This document shows positions 1 through 9,843 of a DNA stretch of 27,238 bases, piece after piece. Position numbers and translations under genes: made by a program. The stretch comes from Saccoglossus kowalevskii (lineage: Eukaryota > Hemichordata > Enteropneusta > Harrimaniidae). The DNA is taken from NCBI RefSeq assembly GCF_000003605.2, contig NW_003153249.1, forward strand, positions 121,450 to 148,687, read 5' to 3'. The notes beneath the pieces are model-generated. The model saw nothing but the letters and a program-made list of their open reading frames with translations. It was not told the origin of the DNA and did not search any database. Positions within the stretch are counted from its first letter, which is position 1, and each line of letters starts with the position of its first letter.

Positions 1-10
1 AAGAGTCGGA

Positions 11-16
11 CACACA

Positions 17-52
<36 letters not shown>
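11..52. repeat. (CA)n microsatellite
   Basis: An almost pure CA dinucleotide run with one AT interruption near position 22. Confidence 0.95.
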
Positions 53-54
<2 letters not shown>

Positions 55-61
55 CTGCAAA

Positions 62-93
62 GACTCCCTTTTTGTGCTTCGCACACGGGAGTC
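62..93. repeat. Nested hairpin
   Basis: The outer arms GACTCCC (62-68) and GGGAGTC (87-93) enclose inner arms GTGC/GCAC with a TTC loop. The layout resembles the hairpin at 27179-27209, but the bases differ. Confidence 0.5.
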
Positions 94-364
94 AAGAATA
101 GTTGTGACCTCTCAGTGACACTCATTTATACTTCATGACATATTTTTTTACAATGGTGTATATTTTGTTATGACTGTGGATATGCTATTGGCATTTGTAT
201 TTTTGTTATTAATTTTTATGCCTTCTAAAAATGTTTAGGTTTGATACGCTACTACTTGTCCTGCTATAGTCATCAACTTTTTGAAAAATACTATTATGCG
301 GCTACTCAATTTGTGTATTCAATATTTTACAACAACAAAATGTTATCAAATTTGTTTGTTTTGA

Positions 365-430
365 ATACTGTAGAATGAGAAATATTCACTGGGTTTTAAT
401 TTTCGCAGATATATTTGCAAAGTTTTAAAG
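365..430 (+). repeat. Fragment of a dispersed TACTGTA-type repeat
   Basis: It starts TACTGTAGAATGAG and contains ATTCACTGGGTTTTAATTT (384-402) followed by TCGC. The same 19-mer recurs at 26990-27008. The pattern resembles the TACTGTA...TTTTCGC foldback repeats at 18231 and 18810. Confidence 0.4.
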
Positions 431-1123
431 TCGCGACATTGTAAAGGAAACATTGTATGGTTAACTTTGAATATTCCATGGATTATAATTATTAGTGAAA
501 TAAGTGAAAATGCAGTTGTATTCATATTCATATTTTATCTGTACATGTACATGTTTAAAAGTCTACTTACAGTACAATTGTCCTGACAGGGAATTTAATT
601 TATATTATTTCATAATAGATTTGAAGAAAAATCAATGAAAATAAATAAATAAATCTACAGTAGTTTGAGACAAGTGCTATAGTTTTAAGATAAGATCTTT
701 AAGATGGGTCGAGAAACTGATAAAGTAGTGTGTTATCTTGTCTTGTATGTATATTGATGGTAACATTGACTTAACTCTGTCTTAGAGAATAGCTTAAGTC
801 CTTGGCATGACCTGCTATGTCACAAATCCAAGCATTTTATGGGGTATTGTCCTATAACAGCAATTTCCAATAAGGATATTAATACCTGAATGTATGCCAA
901 ATGTTTTCTTCAATGATTCTTTTGGAAAAATAATTGATAAATTTCCTTTGATAGTAAATTTTACCAGAAGTACTGTACCAGAGTGTGTTACCTGTTAGAA
1001 TCATAGCCATCGAGTAATAAATTTGTAGATGTGACTGACAGAGGTGAAAGAGATAAAGAAATAGACATTTACACTAAACACATGTATATATGAAATGTTT
1101 CTTCTTACATGTGTAGTCCTTAC

Positions 1124-1339
1124 CAGGTAATGGTACATGTGCAAAATTAGATGTTAATGCTGTTCTTAAAGCATCTAAATGTTGTTGCAATGCCACATTA
1201 TGGTTTCTCTGCTGTACAGCCTCCACTTCTAACTTCTCTACGGCTGATTTCATGTTTTCTATATGTTTACTAAGGATAGCATTTTGTTCTTCGTACTCTG
1301 TGTTGGCCTTCCTTAACTGACGCAACTCTTGTTCTCTCG
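1124..1339 (-). CDS. HMG20A: HMG20 coding exon 7, coiled coil
   Basis: The acceptor is TTCTATACAG and the donor GTAAGG at 1123. It encodes the C-terminal coiled coil: [19 protein letters not shown], then [27 protein letters not shown] and [10 protein letters not shown]. Family knowledge: this coiled-coil region mediates HMG20A/B dimerisation and contacts with partner proteins. It is 216 nt and ends in phase 1 on the G of a Gly codon, where vertebrates continue with a last exon of about 44 residues. Confidence 0.95.
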
Positions 1340-4300
1340 CTGTATAGAATGACGACAGAATATATATAATTACTGATATGCTGGTTATCATAGTACATGT
1401 GTTGGTTAATCTTGATCCCCGCTTATGTATTACCTACTACCTACCGATACTCACTTTATTTCACTGTAAAAATGTTTCCATCACTTGGTAACACCCTTTT
1501 TTCCCATTGATTTTGGTTTGTCCATGAAGACTTTAAGCAGATGTGTCAAATGATAGTTTATATTATGTCAAAAACATTTTTAACATTTTTGTTGGATTAT
1601 TCAGCAACAATTTGTTGTCATAGTTTTGAGCGATGATCCGGCTGCCTTTGTCAATACATCCCGCATATGTCATTTTAAACAGTATTTGCAGTTTTTAACA
1701 AGAAGATGAAACTATCACTTTTTACCAAAAATGACAAAAATATTCATCAAAATTAAAGATATCATCAAGAAATGAACAAATCTGAGAATATATACACCAA
1801 GTATCAAAGCAATAAGGGCTTGTAGTTTTCTAGAGGAAGTCAAAAAAGTATCACAATCACAAAATTGACAGCGTAGCTAAAAATGCAGTTGTTGTATACA
1901 ATCATTAAAATATAACTTATTTGGACCGAAGAAAAACCTGTGTAAAATTTCATTTGTGATCATTTTAATATTTCATTTCCTTATAAATATAAATTAATTT
2001 TCCTAGTATACTTGCCTTTATTGTGGTCAAGAAATTCTTCTGTAAAAATAGGAATATCATATCCTGGGAGGTCCTCTTCACCATCATCAAACTATATCAA
2101 TTATTTAAAACAATAAAGACAGCACATTACATTGTATTTATGATGAAACTATCAAACAAATCAAGTTTTTATTACATAGAAATGTTAGTAATCACATTTT
2201 TCAAGTCACCTTTATAGGCAGCCTTATCTGAAAGTTACTTTTCACATTTTAAGAGACAATTTATCAACTGATATATTTGATGATGAGTACACATTATGAT
2301 ATTACGTTTATCTGCCTTGAGTGAATTAAAAATGTCATGTTAAAGACCAGTGTGAAATATGCAATCATATTATATCATGTTAGCCTTCATAAAGAGTCAT
2401 TTGACTTGCAGAATTCAAAAATAAAATTTGTTCATGGAAGTCTAATTGGGTACAAATTTTGAAAGCTGGTAGCTAAACAATAATGTTGGGTAGTTCATTT
2501 ACTTGTTAAGTAATTGAAGAATGCACAAGGTTGAATACATGAAAATAACCAACTCATTTTGTGTAGGACAACATCCATACTTTATTTTGCTATGTCTATG
2601 ACCAAAGGTTGTCACTACGTGGCAGGATGTTATATAAAGTGGTTACATAAAGTTTAATTTTATTAGGAAAAACAGCGTTGAATTCTAGTAACAATACAGC
2701 TAGGTGTCTGTGAAATATAAAACAGTTTTAACCCATCTTGAAGTATGTGAATGTGACAGTGCCCTCACAGTTTAGAATCAGTTTATCAACAGCCAATCAG
2801 GTTGCTTCTTTCATCAACACGCTTGACCAAAAGAAAACAAAACAAATATGGCTGCCCACAGTGGAAGCTGTGTTGGCTTGAATGACGATGCAATACAGCA
2901 ACAATATCGGGACATCATACAACTCACGGCCTTGCAAACAACGAGCGAGCAAATAGTGTTGTCACCACTGTTGAGTATTATGGAGGAGCAGGTGTTATAC
3001 CTCAAGGCTCATGATGTCACTGCAACATATATCAGCAGAAATGAAGCCGAAGATGAAGATGAAGACAAAGGAAAAGCAAAAATCAAAGTGCTTATTGGCA
3101 GTCATTTGTAAAAATAATTTGTATTGGTCGATAAACTTTTTACTGTGCAACATACACTGTTATGAATGGAGTTATCGCACAGGGTTGAGGAGGAAGGAAT
3201 GTCAGAACGGAACAACATCGAGATGATGTTTTAATCATGTTTTTTAGCCACAAATCTGTCAGATTTTTGTGGAAAATTGAAATGTGCTACTGTAACAAAT
3301 ACGTTTTCCTTTTCATTTCATTTTTGTGCATGATGACATGTTTTTAAATGATAACCATTTTCACAGAATAATTCAGTTTAAAATGACTCTTAGTCAATTA
3401 TGACAAAGTGACACATTTACTGCAACCAAATCTAATTGAAATTAGCCATTGGTGACTGTTCGAACTGAGTTAGCAAAAACCCAGTACATCAATAAAAGAC
3501 TTACCTCAGCCGTGGCACCATTAACACCTCTATTCTCAGCATCTTCTAATAATTCAGTTTTTCTTTTCTTCTCTTGTAGTTTTTTAGTGAATAATCTGTA
3601 CGAGTCTGTTTGTTGATACTGCTCTAATTCTTTCATGTATCTCTCCTTGTCTTTCTCAGCTTCATCTAAATACCTCTGTTAATAATAAAATACATGTGAT
3701 AAGACAGAATGAGAAACCATGGTATATTATCAGTTGTCCAAGTTTCTCTGACATGGACAGACAAGTGTGACTGCACCACTAAGTATTGAACTAGCATTAA
3801 GGGATGTGTTAGCATTTACGTGCAGTGAATCATAACGAGACAGTTTAAAGGAATTGCAAATCTGTCTAATCTACATCACAAATCAAATCTTTTATTTCCA
3901 GGCGGTGTTCTTTCCCAAGATACAGTGTGACAGTACCACTATAGTGCTTGTTTTACCATCACCCACCAGTCCCTACATAGATTATAATTCAGTGGTTAAA
4001 ATAATTTAAACCAAAAAGTACCACTGGGTTATTATATGAGCACAGTGCACCTTGTAGTAACTATGCAAACTGCCAGGTGAACAGTTAAGTTACCGGTAAT
4101 ACCATACCTGTTTCTCTGCTTGTGATAATTTACTCCATTCATTTCCCAACATCTTGGTGACATCAGGAAATGTCAACGATGGATTATCACTCCTCACTTT
4201 CTCTCTTCTATCATTTAAAAATCTAATATAGCCAGTCAGGGGTGCTCTAGGTGCATTGACATCCTTTAGAGTTTTTCTTCTTTTCTTACCTTTTGGCCAA

Positions 4301-7289
4301 CCACCTTTACCCTTTGTTCTCTGACAACAAAAATGGTATGTACCGGTATTATACATTTTGTAGTACTGTAAAGCGCCCCCTAAAGTTGAATGAAAGCAAT
4401 TCTAAATTGTAGGTGCATAAATTCACAGGACAAGATTGCACAATTACATGCACCATATCAAGCCCAAACCTAGACTTACTTGCTAGTTTTATTACATGTA
4501 TTTTGTTTTTAATATGGAAAAACATAAAAATGTCCCTTGCAGTTTTAGTTTCTACTCATGAACTAAAAATTTGCATATCACTTTTCATGTTAAATGTACA
4601 TGATCTAACACACCTATTCTGTTGTAGGCCTAGAAAATCAGGCAATGATAGTCATAGAGTACTGTGTGTAGCCTAATATTTCCAATAAAACTCATTGATA
4701 CAGTTATCCCAAAACAACACAAAAAGTTGAACAATGCAAATGCAAAGAGAAAATAACAAAGCCGATGATAGTTTTCAAATGTCAAATGTCATCTGCATAA
4801 TGTGCAAATATACGAGTTTAATCTGATTATTAGAAACTGTACTGGTGCCAGTGAGGGTGCAAGCAAGAGTTTGTTTTTCAGTGATCATTCTATTGTTTTG
4901 CATTTGTACTGGTATTTCACTTTTTAATAAAATTTGTAAGCTACCCCGGTAGTATAGCCCAAATCCAAAAAATTTTCTGTTTGGCATCATTACATTTTAC
5001 ATTACATTACATTACATTACATTACATAACATTATTATTAATTTTTTTATTTGCATCAGAAGAAACTGTTATTGAATATGCAGCACTGGCATAGACATTT
5101 GCTGTGAGTTCAAGGGGCTAACAATATCATCACCACTTTATATAATTTATTTTAATAAGTTTTAATCAGAGGGAGAATTAAATACGAACCAATGTATTCC
5201 AGCACAGATTTCATTGAACACACATACAGTTGAATCATTTGTACAAGTGTACACATAGTATAGTGTAATACGCAATTACTTTATATCATACCTCTTCTTT
5301 CTGAGTCTCTTGAACATCCTGTGATGAAGTATCCTGTTGTAAGAGTTCAACTGAAGAAGAGAATACATAGTAATAATTAACATGAGCTGGGTTGTTATAG
5401 GATCTGCATTTTGTCATGAGGAAGGCTGTCAAACTCGAGAACATGATTATTGTTGATCTGTATCAGACTATGTACTAACCCTGCTAACTATAAGATGATA
5501 TTTTTAGTAAGTACCAATAACCATACAATACAACAAATCACGAAAGACCTAGAAATAAAGTCTACATAAAGTTTGATGCTTCAGAAGAATGTTTATTTAC
5601 AGATAACTGTCACTATAATAATTTGTTACGGAAATGTTCTAGAATAAACAATATATACATTGTATATGTACTGTAAACAGCTGCAAGGAGAACATTTTGT
5701 AGTAACCAACTTTTCAATGGGGCCCTTGAAGTTATATTGTAGGATATATTTTTAGAGAAGTAGTCTTGTAACATTACATCGGATTCTGAGATAAATCTCT
5801 CAGCCTATCAGATTGTTTTAATTTTAGCCAATCACGTCAATACGTTGTCGCTCATATATATTTATGTTGCGATTTATACTCGTGCTTTCTCTTACGTTCA
5901 TTCAATGAGTATATATACTTCAAATTTATGTATTTCACCAGTGTTCATCTGTTGCTACTAGTTACTATGTCAGTTTATCTCGCAATAAATCACTAACGTG
6001 CTTTTGCATACAACTGATCTGCTTGGTTGTGTTCCGGTATAGTCTTCCCGAATCCTACCCCAGGGAGTTAACTGCTACACACTACATTTACTCCCCAACA
6101 ATATTTTGTTTATAATTAGTATCAAATATAACAACTGCAGTATTTACAAGATATAACTGAGTCAGAAATTCAACTATTCGACCACTACCAAACACTTCTG
6201 TATATGTGGTTTTATTAGTTTTCAGCATCTAGGGATCAGTAATCTAATCACATGAGGGACTTGCCCATCGATGATTGAGATACAGGTTTATGTATATCTG
6301 TAAACATAAGTCATTTTAAGCTTAAATTTATAAAACGTATTTTTATGGACTATTGCAAACACTCTAGTTTAGTAAACTGACTGTGTTCCTCAATAGAATT
6401 TCAAAATTTAATGCAGGATGGGATAGTTAGCGTTCTCCACAGGAAAATACATGTAGCATAGAGTACTGGTAAATTAATTTGCAAAACCATATCATATGTT
6501 ATGTTAATAACAACTGCTTTAGGATCATGGCTAAATTACTGCTATTGTTAAAGACTTCAAGTAATTTTTAGTCAGTCAGTGACATTCACCAAAATATATC
6601 CATGCGAACTCACTGAAAAACTGTAAAAATTTAACAGTTGCTGTAGGTTAGACAGTTATTGTAGAATACCTTGAGATATATCTGTTATGAGTTCATTGTT
6701 TAGAGACTGGCTAGTAGTACTGGTGAAATTTGGACCATCTCCACCGGTAAAACTGCAATAAAAAAGTAAAATATGTTAAGTCCGCCATGTTTGTTTCATG
6801 CAAGAGTTGACCTGAAACTGCACTGTTTGGCTCAATAGATAAGCCTGTAGTTAACCATAAGAATGCTGGGTAGTGCCGGCTGAATGTATTTGAGAATTTC
6901 TGAAGAGTGTCAGTATTTGACAGTAAAAGACAGGATTCTTGGCAAGCAAAAGATTGAGCACCTACCAAAACATCACCCATGGGCTAGATTTTGGATGGGA
7001 GGTTCATCAGACAAACTCCTTAGACATCTAGCTATATGAGTTGACCATTTCACATATATATGTAAAAACTGTCACAAACTGTATTTGTCTTCTTATAATG
7101 CAGTTATTCAAGGCAACATTCTAAATCTACTACTACAACATCACAAAAGATTCAATCTACATACCTTGCATCCACTGTCAAATCGTTGCTTTCTTTAGAC
7201 ACATCATCATCAAAGCTTTCATAATTAAACATAGATGGACCGGTATTTGACATCAGTCCTTGGTTTGAATTACTGTCACCTAAATCCAT
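1124..7289 (-). CDS. HMG20A: HMG20A/HMG20B-type HMG-box chromatin protein, seven exons, 3' end off the window
   Basis: Spliced CDS from exons 7289-7165, 6752-6670, 5350-5292, 4320-4108, 3675-3505, 2091-2016 and 1339-1124. These total 943 nt, or 314 codons plus one base, with frame preserved at every junction. Family knowledge: HMG20A (iBRAF) and HMG20B (BRAF35) are nuclear HMG-box proteins of the LSD1-CoREST complex that act on neuronal gene repression and differentiation. Seen here: SKESNDL near the N-terminus (as in HMG20A), the basic stretch GKKRRKT (about residues 100-106), an HMG box (about 111-180) with PLTGYIRF and MLGNEWSKL, the conserved block [13 protein letters not shown], and a C-terminal coiled coil (about 243-305) with [13 protein letters not shown] and LQQHLDALR, ending in PLPG. 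The start ATG has a good context (AAAATGG) and aligns with the vertebrate start. The last exon (about 44 residues in vertebrates) is absent. The A versus B assignment is uncertain, since invertebrates may have a single HMG20 gene. Confidence 0.95.
1340..2015 (-). other. HMG20 intron 6 (GC-AG)
   Basis: It runs from the GC donor (2015-2014) to the acceptor AG (1341-1340). The content is AT-rich, and I see no gene or clear repeat in it. Confidence 0.7.
2016..2091 (-). CDS. HMG20A: HMG20 coding exon 6, ends at a GC donor
   Basis: The acceptor is TTGATATAG. It reads [10 protein letters not shown] then [15 protein letters not shown], matching the strongly conserved vertebrate [15 protein letters not shown]. 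The exon ends AAAG and is followed by GCAAGT, a non-canonical but known GC donor. The single leftover G joins CG of the next exon to give the conserved K-A-R-E junction. It is 76 nt. Confidence 0.92.
2765..2850 (+). promoter_or_regulatory. Possible antisense promoter before the RecQ-like fragment
   Basis: A CCAAT box in GCCAATCAGG (about 2791-2800) lies about 50 bases before ATGGCTGCCC, an A-rich start context that also resembles a YY1 word. There is no clear TATA box. This may be a relic rather than an active promoter. Confidence 0.25.
2848..3111 (+). pseudogene. RecQ-like helicase fragment, antisense in an HMG20 intron
   Basis: An 87-codon frame from ATGGCTGCC. Its middle, [20 protein letters not shown], has the shape of RecQ-family helicase motif Ia (VSPLxSLMxDQVxxL), followed by HDVTATYI, like the usual GIxAxxI. 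The Walker A motif (GxGKS) expected just upstream is missing, and the frame ends in an acidic stretch and a stop soon after. In another frame, [16 protein letters not shown] (about 3150-3200) loosely resembles the DEAHC...W...FR...Y region, which would imply a frameshift. Most likely a decayed or truncated copy of one of the expanded RecQ-like families in invertebrates. It could also be a conserved first exon of an antisense gene. Family call is from motif shape only. Confidence 0.4.
3246..3272. repeat. Hairpin
   Basis: CCACAAATCTG (3248-3258) and CAGATTTTTGTGG (3260-3272) are imperfect inverted arms preceded by TTTTTTAG. The same TTTTTAG-then-hairpin arrangement appears at 27171-27209. Confidence 0.5.
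3505..3675 (-). CDS. HMG20A: HMG20 coding exon 5, end of HMG box and linker
   Basis: The acceptor is TTATTAACAG and the donor GTAAGT. It is 57 codons, phase 0 on both sides. [20 protein letters not shown] is nearly identical to vertebrate HMG20A and forms the third helix of the box. After it come a Lys/Glu-rich linker and a less conserved tail ([10 protein letters not shown]). Confidence 0.95.
4091..4103. promoter_or_regulatory. Inverted-repeat arm by the HMG-box exon donor
   Basis: TACCGGTAATACC on the plus strand, starting five bases into the intron downstream of the HMG-box exon (minus-strand sense). It pairs with 4335-4348 apart from one bulged base. Confidence 0.5.
4108..4320 (-). CDS. 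HMG20A: HMG20 coding exon 4, HMG box
   Basis: The acceptor is TTGTTGTCAG and the donor GTATGG. It is exactly 71 codons, with phase 0 on both sides. It begins [17 protein letters not shown], a basic NLS-like segment, then runs through the HMG box: [34 protein letters not shown] and QAEKQ. The aromatic and hydrophobic core residues of the box (Y, F, F, W) are present. Skipping this exon would keep the frame but remove most of the DNA-binding box. Inverted repeats flank it (see 4091-4103 and 4335-4348). Confidence 0.96.
4335..4348. promoter_or_regulatory. Inverted-repeat arm by the HMG-box exon acceptor
   Basis: GGTATGTACCGGTA on the plus strand, 15-28 bases upstream of the HMG-box exon in transcript sense, over the expected branch-point and pyrimidine-tract area. 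It is complementary to 4091-4103. Confidence 0.5.
4991..5035. repeat. (ATTAC)n microsatellite
   Basis: About six units of ATTAC with slight decay at both ends, running into TTATTATTA. Confidence 0.9.
5292..5350 (-). CDS. HMG20A: HMG20 coding exon 3
   Basis: The acceptor is CTTCTTCAG and the donor GTATGA. It is 59 nt: two bases complete a Val codon, followed by 19 codons ([19 protein letters not shown]), ending in phase 0. It is an acidic, Gln-rich linker corresponding to the vertebrate QLLQSES region before the basic segment. Confidence 0.88.
5351..6669 (-). other. HMG20 intron 2
   Basis: It contains the probable solo LTR (5738-6100). The remainder is AT-rich with nothing else recognised. 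Confidence 0.7.
5738..6100 (+). mobile_element. Probable solo LTR
   Basis: A 363-base block starting TGTAGG and ending CCAACA, so the ends are near-perfect inverted repeats of the TG...CA kind. ATAT flanks it on both sides (5734-5737 and 6101-6104), a possible target duplication, though weak because it is AT-only. Inside, in order, are a CCAAT box (GCCAATCACGTCAA, about 5826-5839), TATA-like TATATATAC (about 5911) and AATAAA (about 5984), the order expected of U3-R-U5. No gag or pol sequence lies on either side. It sits inside the HMG20 intron between coding exons 2 and 3, antisense to the gene. The superfamily is not determinable. Confidence 0.5.
6670..6752 (-). CDS. HMG20A: HMG20 coding exon 2
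   Basis: The acceptor is TATTGCAG and the donor GTATTC. The first base completes AG+T (Ser). It reads [14 protein letters not shown] and then [11 protein letters not shown], matching the vertebrate stretch that ends in EDLSQG. It is 83 nt and ends in phase 1. This is a low-complexity linker between the N-terminus and the basic region. Confidence 0.88.
6753..7164 (-). other. HMG20 intron 1 of the coding region
   Basis: It runs from donor GTATGT to acceptor TATTGCAG. The minus-strand open frame at 6711-6980 overlaps the next exon in a different frame and is a shadow. Nothing else was recognised. Confidence 0.7.
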
Positions 7290-7304
7290 TTTAAATGAAT
7301 TAAC
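7165..7304 (-). CDS. HMG20A: HMG20 exon with the start codon
   Basis: The acceptor TTGCAG lies just above 7304 and the donor GTATGT begins at 7164. Positions 7304-7290 are 5' UTR, and coding starts at ATG 7289-7287 ([11 protein letters not shown]). The exon carries the acidic stretch [22 protein letters not shown] is shared with vertebrate HMG20A, which supports this start. The exon ends in phase 2 (GCA AG). Confidence 0.9.
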
Positions 7305-9843
7305 CTGCAAAGTACAAAGGATCACAAATAACCATGCTGTATTCTGTATAGGGTTTTGTACTGTTTCGTTGCATTCAAGCATCTATGGCCATCCTGCGAA
7401 CCAGTTTGTGATTGCGTTAGTAAAAACTGTGTTTGACGTCAGTTAAATTTAATGATTTGATTGGGTATGCCAAGAAGCTGGATACATCAATCAACGTTTC
7501 TGTAACAACTCGCATCATCATAGCATAACTGACAAAAATATTCGATTGCGTTTGATTTCCCATGGAAACGCACAACAATGCTTGATTTTGTGTTCCATTT
7601 ACCATAAAAATGCACCAGAGCATGTGCCACTTTTGTGTTTGATTTCAACATCAATGAATACAGGTTTATAGTGGGACTTCTGCCAAGGTATAATGGTGAG
7701 GCGACGGCCAAATAAATTAACCCAAAGATAAATTGATGGTGGATAATGAAATCATAATGGTGTCATAGTGAATTTACCCATGTAGAATATTCTATGCTTG
7801 ATAGAGTGCCTGATGACATGTGCTTGCAGCACATCTATTTCCTGATAACCTCACCTTCAGACACACTGTTTTAACATAAAGAACTGCACATATTTTTCAG
7901 GGCAAAGTAACATGCGCAAGAGCAAAACGACATCCATGGTCACCAAGTCAAATGATGTCTGCAGTTTCTGGAAATGCTGAAGATACAAGGCTCATAGACC
8001 TTGATATCTTGAATGCAAATCTTGCTGTTCACTGTTTACAGTACAAACACCAATGGCATCAGTGAGTACTCTGATGGCTCACAGATAATATGTCAATCAC
8101 ATACTTTTTGTCATGTGGAAGGCGGCCACACTTTCAAATTGAAGTAGACGCATTAGTTTACGCGGACAAAATATAACATGTGCAACTCTATTATAAAAAA
8201 TGTGGTTTGCTTATGCTGTTAATGATAAATGCATAATGATCGCATTCCAAATTGACAGAAATAAAACGAAACACCGATTGTAACAAGTTTTACAGTCAGG
8301 TCAATAGCATTTGTTATGAGGCATTTGACACACGTCATTGCATACTCGCAATGAAAGTTCAGAACCAAGTTGAACAGTCATGGATCACATAATTTGTAAA
8401 CAACTTTTTGTAGTGATAGGGGTTAATACTTGAAATCAAGCTGAGAAACAAACATACATTTGTGTACTTAGATTTATAATGTGGTTACACTATTTAGGCC
8501 AGACTTTTATTATCCCTTGTTTTGCGAACCCGCCTAATGAACAGGAGCCGAAAATTAAATAAAAATAAAATTTTATTTCAGCGCAATTTCTCGCCGACTT
8601 GTTAGTGCTGAAAATTGCTAAAAAAAAATTATTTTTATCTTCATTTTTTTTTTGCCTGCCACATAACAAACCCAAGTTACATTTTCGTGGGAGTATCATG
8701 ATCAAAGTCTCGCGCAGATGAGAAACAAGGTTATACATGGAATAAAATTTTATTTCATTTCTTCTCTCCGATCAATGATCTCACTCACAATTCTTTGAGA
8801 ATCACACAAATCTAATGAAAAAAAAAGAATTAATTTTATTTTTCTCCGCCCTCCTCAAACAAATTGCCTTATAAAAACTCGAGAAACAGGGAAAAAACAA
8901 GTCTGGCCTTACTCAAGGGTGGTCATACTTCTTTCCACATTGATTTTTTAAATTAGAAATTTTTCTGTAGCTTCATCTACCTGGTAACAAACGCAAAGTT
9001 TTGATTCAATATAACTGATATAAATCCAAAACAACATAATATTATAAAACTGAATAAGATGTTGTGAACTGAAAATATCTTCTATGCTACTTTCGCTTTA
9101 AGATTGTTATAGTCAGAGATATGCATTTAAGATCTAATTCCTCAAAAGTTCTTTTTTCTAAAGAAGGTTTGAATGTAGAAATAACAGACATGAGAGAGAG
9201 GTCAATGCCCTATTCAAAACAGATGCAATACAAGGACTACACAAGGACACTAGAGAAAACAACCTGAGAGGATTTGCTGTTAGCAGTTAGTGCATAGTTA
9301 TGCAAATGAAAATGTGTCTATGGTTTGGTTTATTCACTTTCATTGGAGATACAATTTTAATACAGCATATATAAAACTTGTCTTTTTGTGATTATCTTGC
9401 ATGCGACTTCAAATAGGATCTTTATCATATAGCACACCAGTTGCATAACCTTATCTTAATACAATTATGTTGTGTACACAGCCTTCTTTGAGGAATAATG
9501 GTACATACAAGACATACTAAAAGGTAAAATAGTGTTTGTGCATAAATGATTTCAAATTTGTACAACCTATTACCAGTAAATACTATATTTTATGAAGTGA
9601 AAGTGTACGTCATATCAGAATATTATACCATATACACGTTATACAGAGAGCAGTCGATCCCATCCCAAGACATTGAGCATTGGAAACATCTCTGACTTGT
9701 CTGTCTGAAATACGCCTAGACTGAGTATGGTTGATGATGAATAACCTATACACACGCTATCACAAAATCGACTATGACCATGACCGCTATGAAGTGCGAA
9801 ATTTATCTTAATTGCTCATATTCATATTAAAAATTGCAAATAC
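7305..9843 (-). other. Long 5' intron of HMG20 (inferred)
   Basis: This is the interval between the start-codon exon and the candidate untranslated exon. It contains the Harbinger-like MITE at 8497-8908. The minus-strand frames at 7417-7711 have no recognisable domain. The remainder is AT-rich with nothing identified. Confidence 0.45.
8497..8908. mobile_element. Harbinger/Tourist-like MITE
   Basis: A 412-base element. Its terminal inverted repeats of about 30 bases begin GGCCAGACTT on both strands and continue imperfectly: the left end reads ATTATCCCTTGTTTTGCGA and the right end, reverse-complemented, GTTTTTTCCCTGTTTCTCGA. TTA flanks it on both sides (8494-8496 and 8909-8911). A 3-base TWA duplication with TIRs starting GG is the hallmark of PIF/Harbinger elements. 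The interior has no transposase, so it is non-autonomous. The 82-codon minus frame at 8490-8738 lies inside it and is not a gene. Confidence 0.75.

Larger units (their letters stand above)
1..1123 (-). other. 3'-most HMG20 intron (partial), AT-rich
   Basis: I read both strands for the expected last HMG20 exon and found none, so this is intron running off the window. It holds a CA microsatellite, a small nested hairpin (62-93) and a dispersed-repeat fragment near 365-430. The short minus-strand open frame at 346-531 has no recognisable content. Confidence 0.6.
2092..3504 (-). other. HMG20 intron 5
   Basis: It runs from the GTAAGT donor (3504) to the acceptor (2092). It contains the antisense RecQ-like fragment and a hairpin. 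The rest is AT-rich with no other recognisable content. The plus-strand 64-codon frame at 2023-2217 overlaps the exon on the other strand and is not coding-like. Confidence 0.7.
4321..5291 (-). other. HMG20 intron 3
   Basis: AT-rich, with a TTACA-type microsatellite at 4991-5035. The open frames at 4413-4676 (plus) and 4775-4990 (minus) show no recognisable domain and look like chance frames. Confidence 0.7.

Noticed and set aside
3011..3226. 71-codon plus-strand frame overlapping the RecQ-like fragment
   Set aside because: Its first half is a frame shadow. Only the tail was used, as weak support for a frameshifted relic.
4413..4676. 87-codon plus-strand frame in an HMG20 intron
   Set aside because: No domain, composition follows the AT-rich background, and it lies within a well-defined intron.
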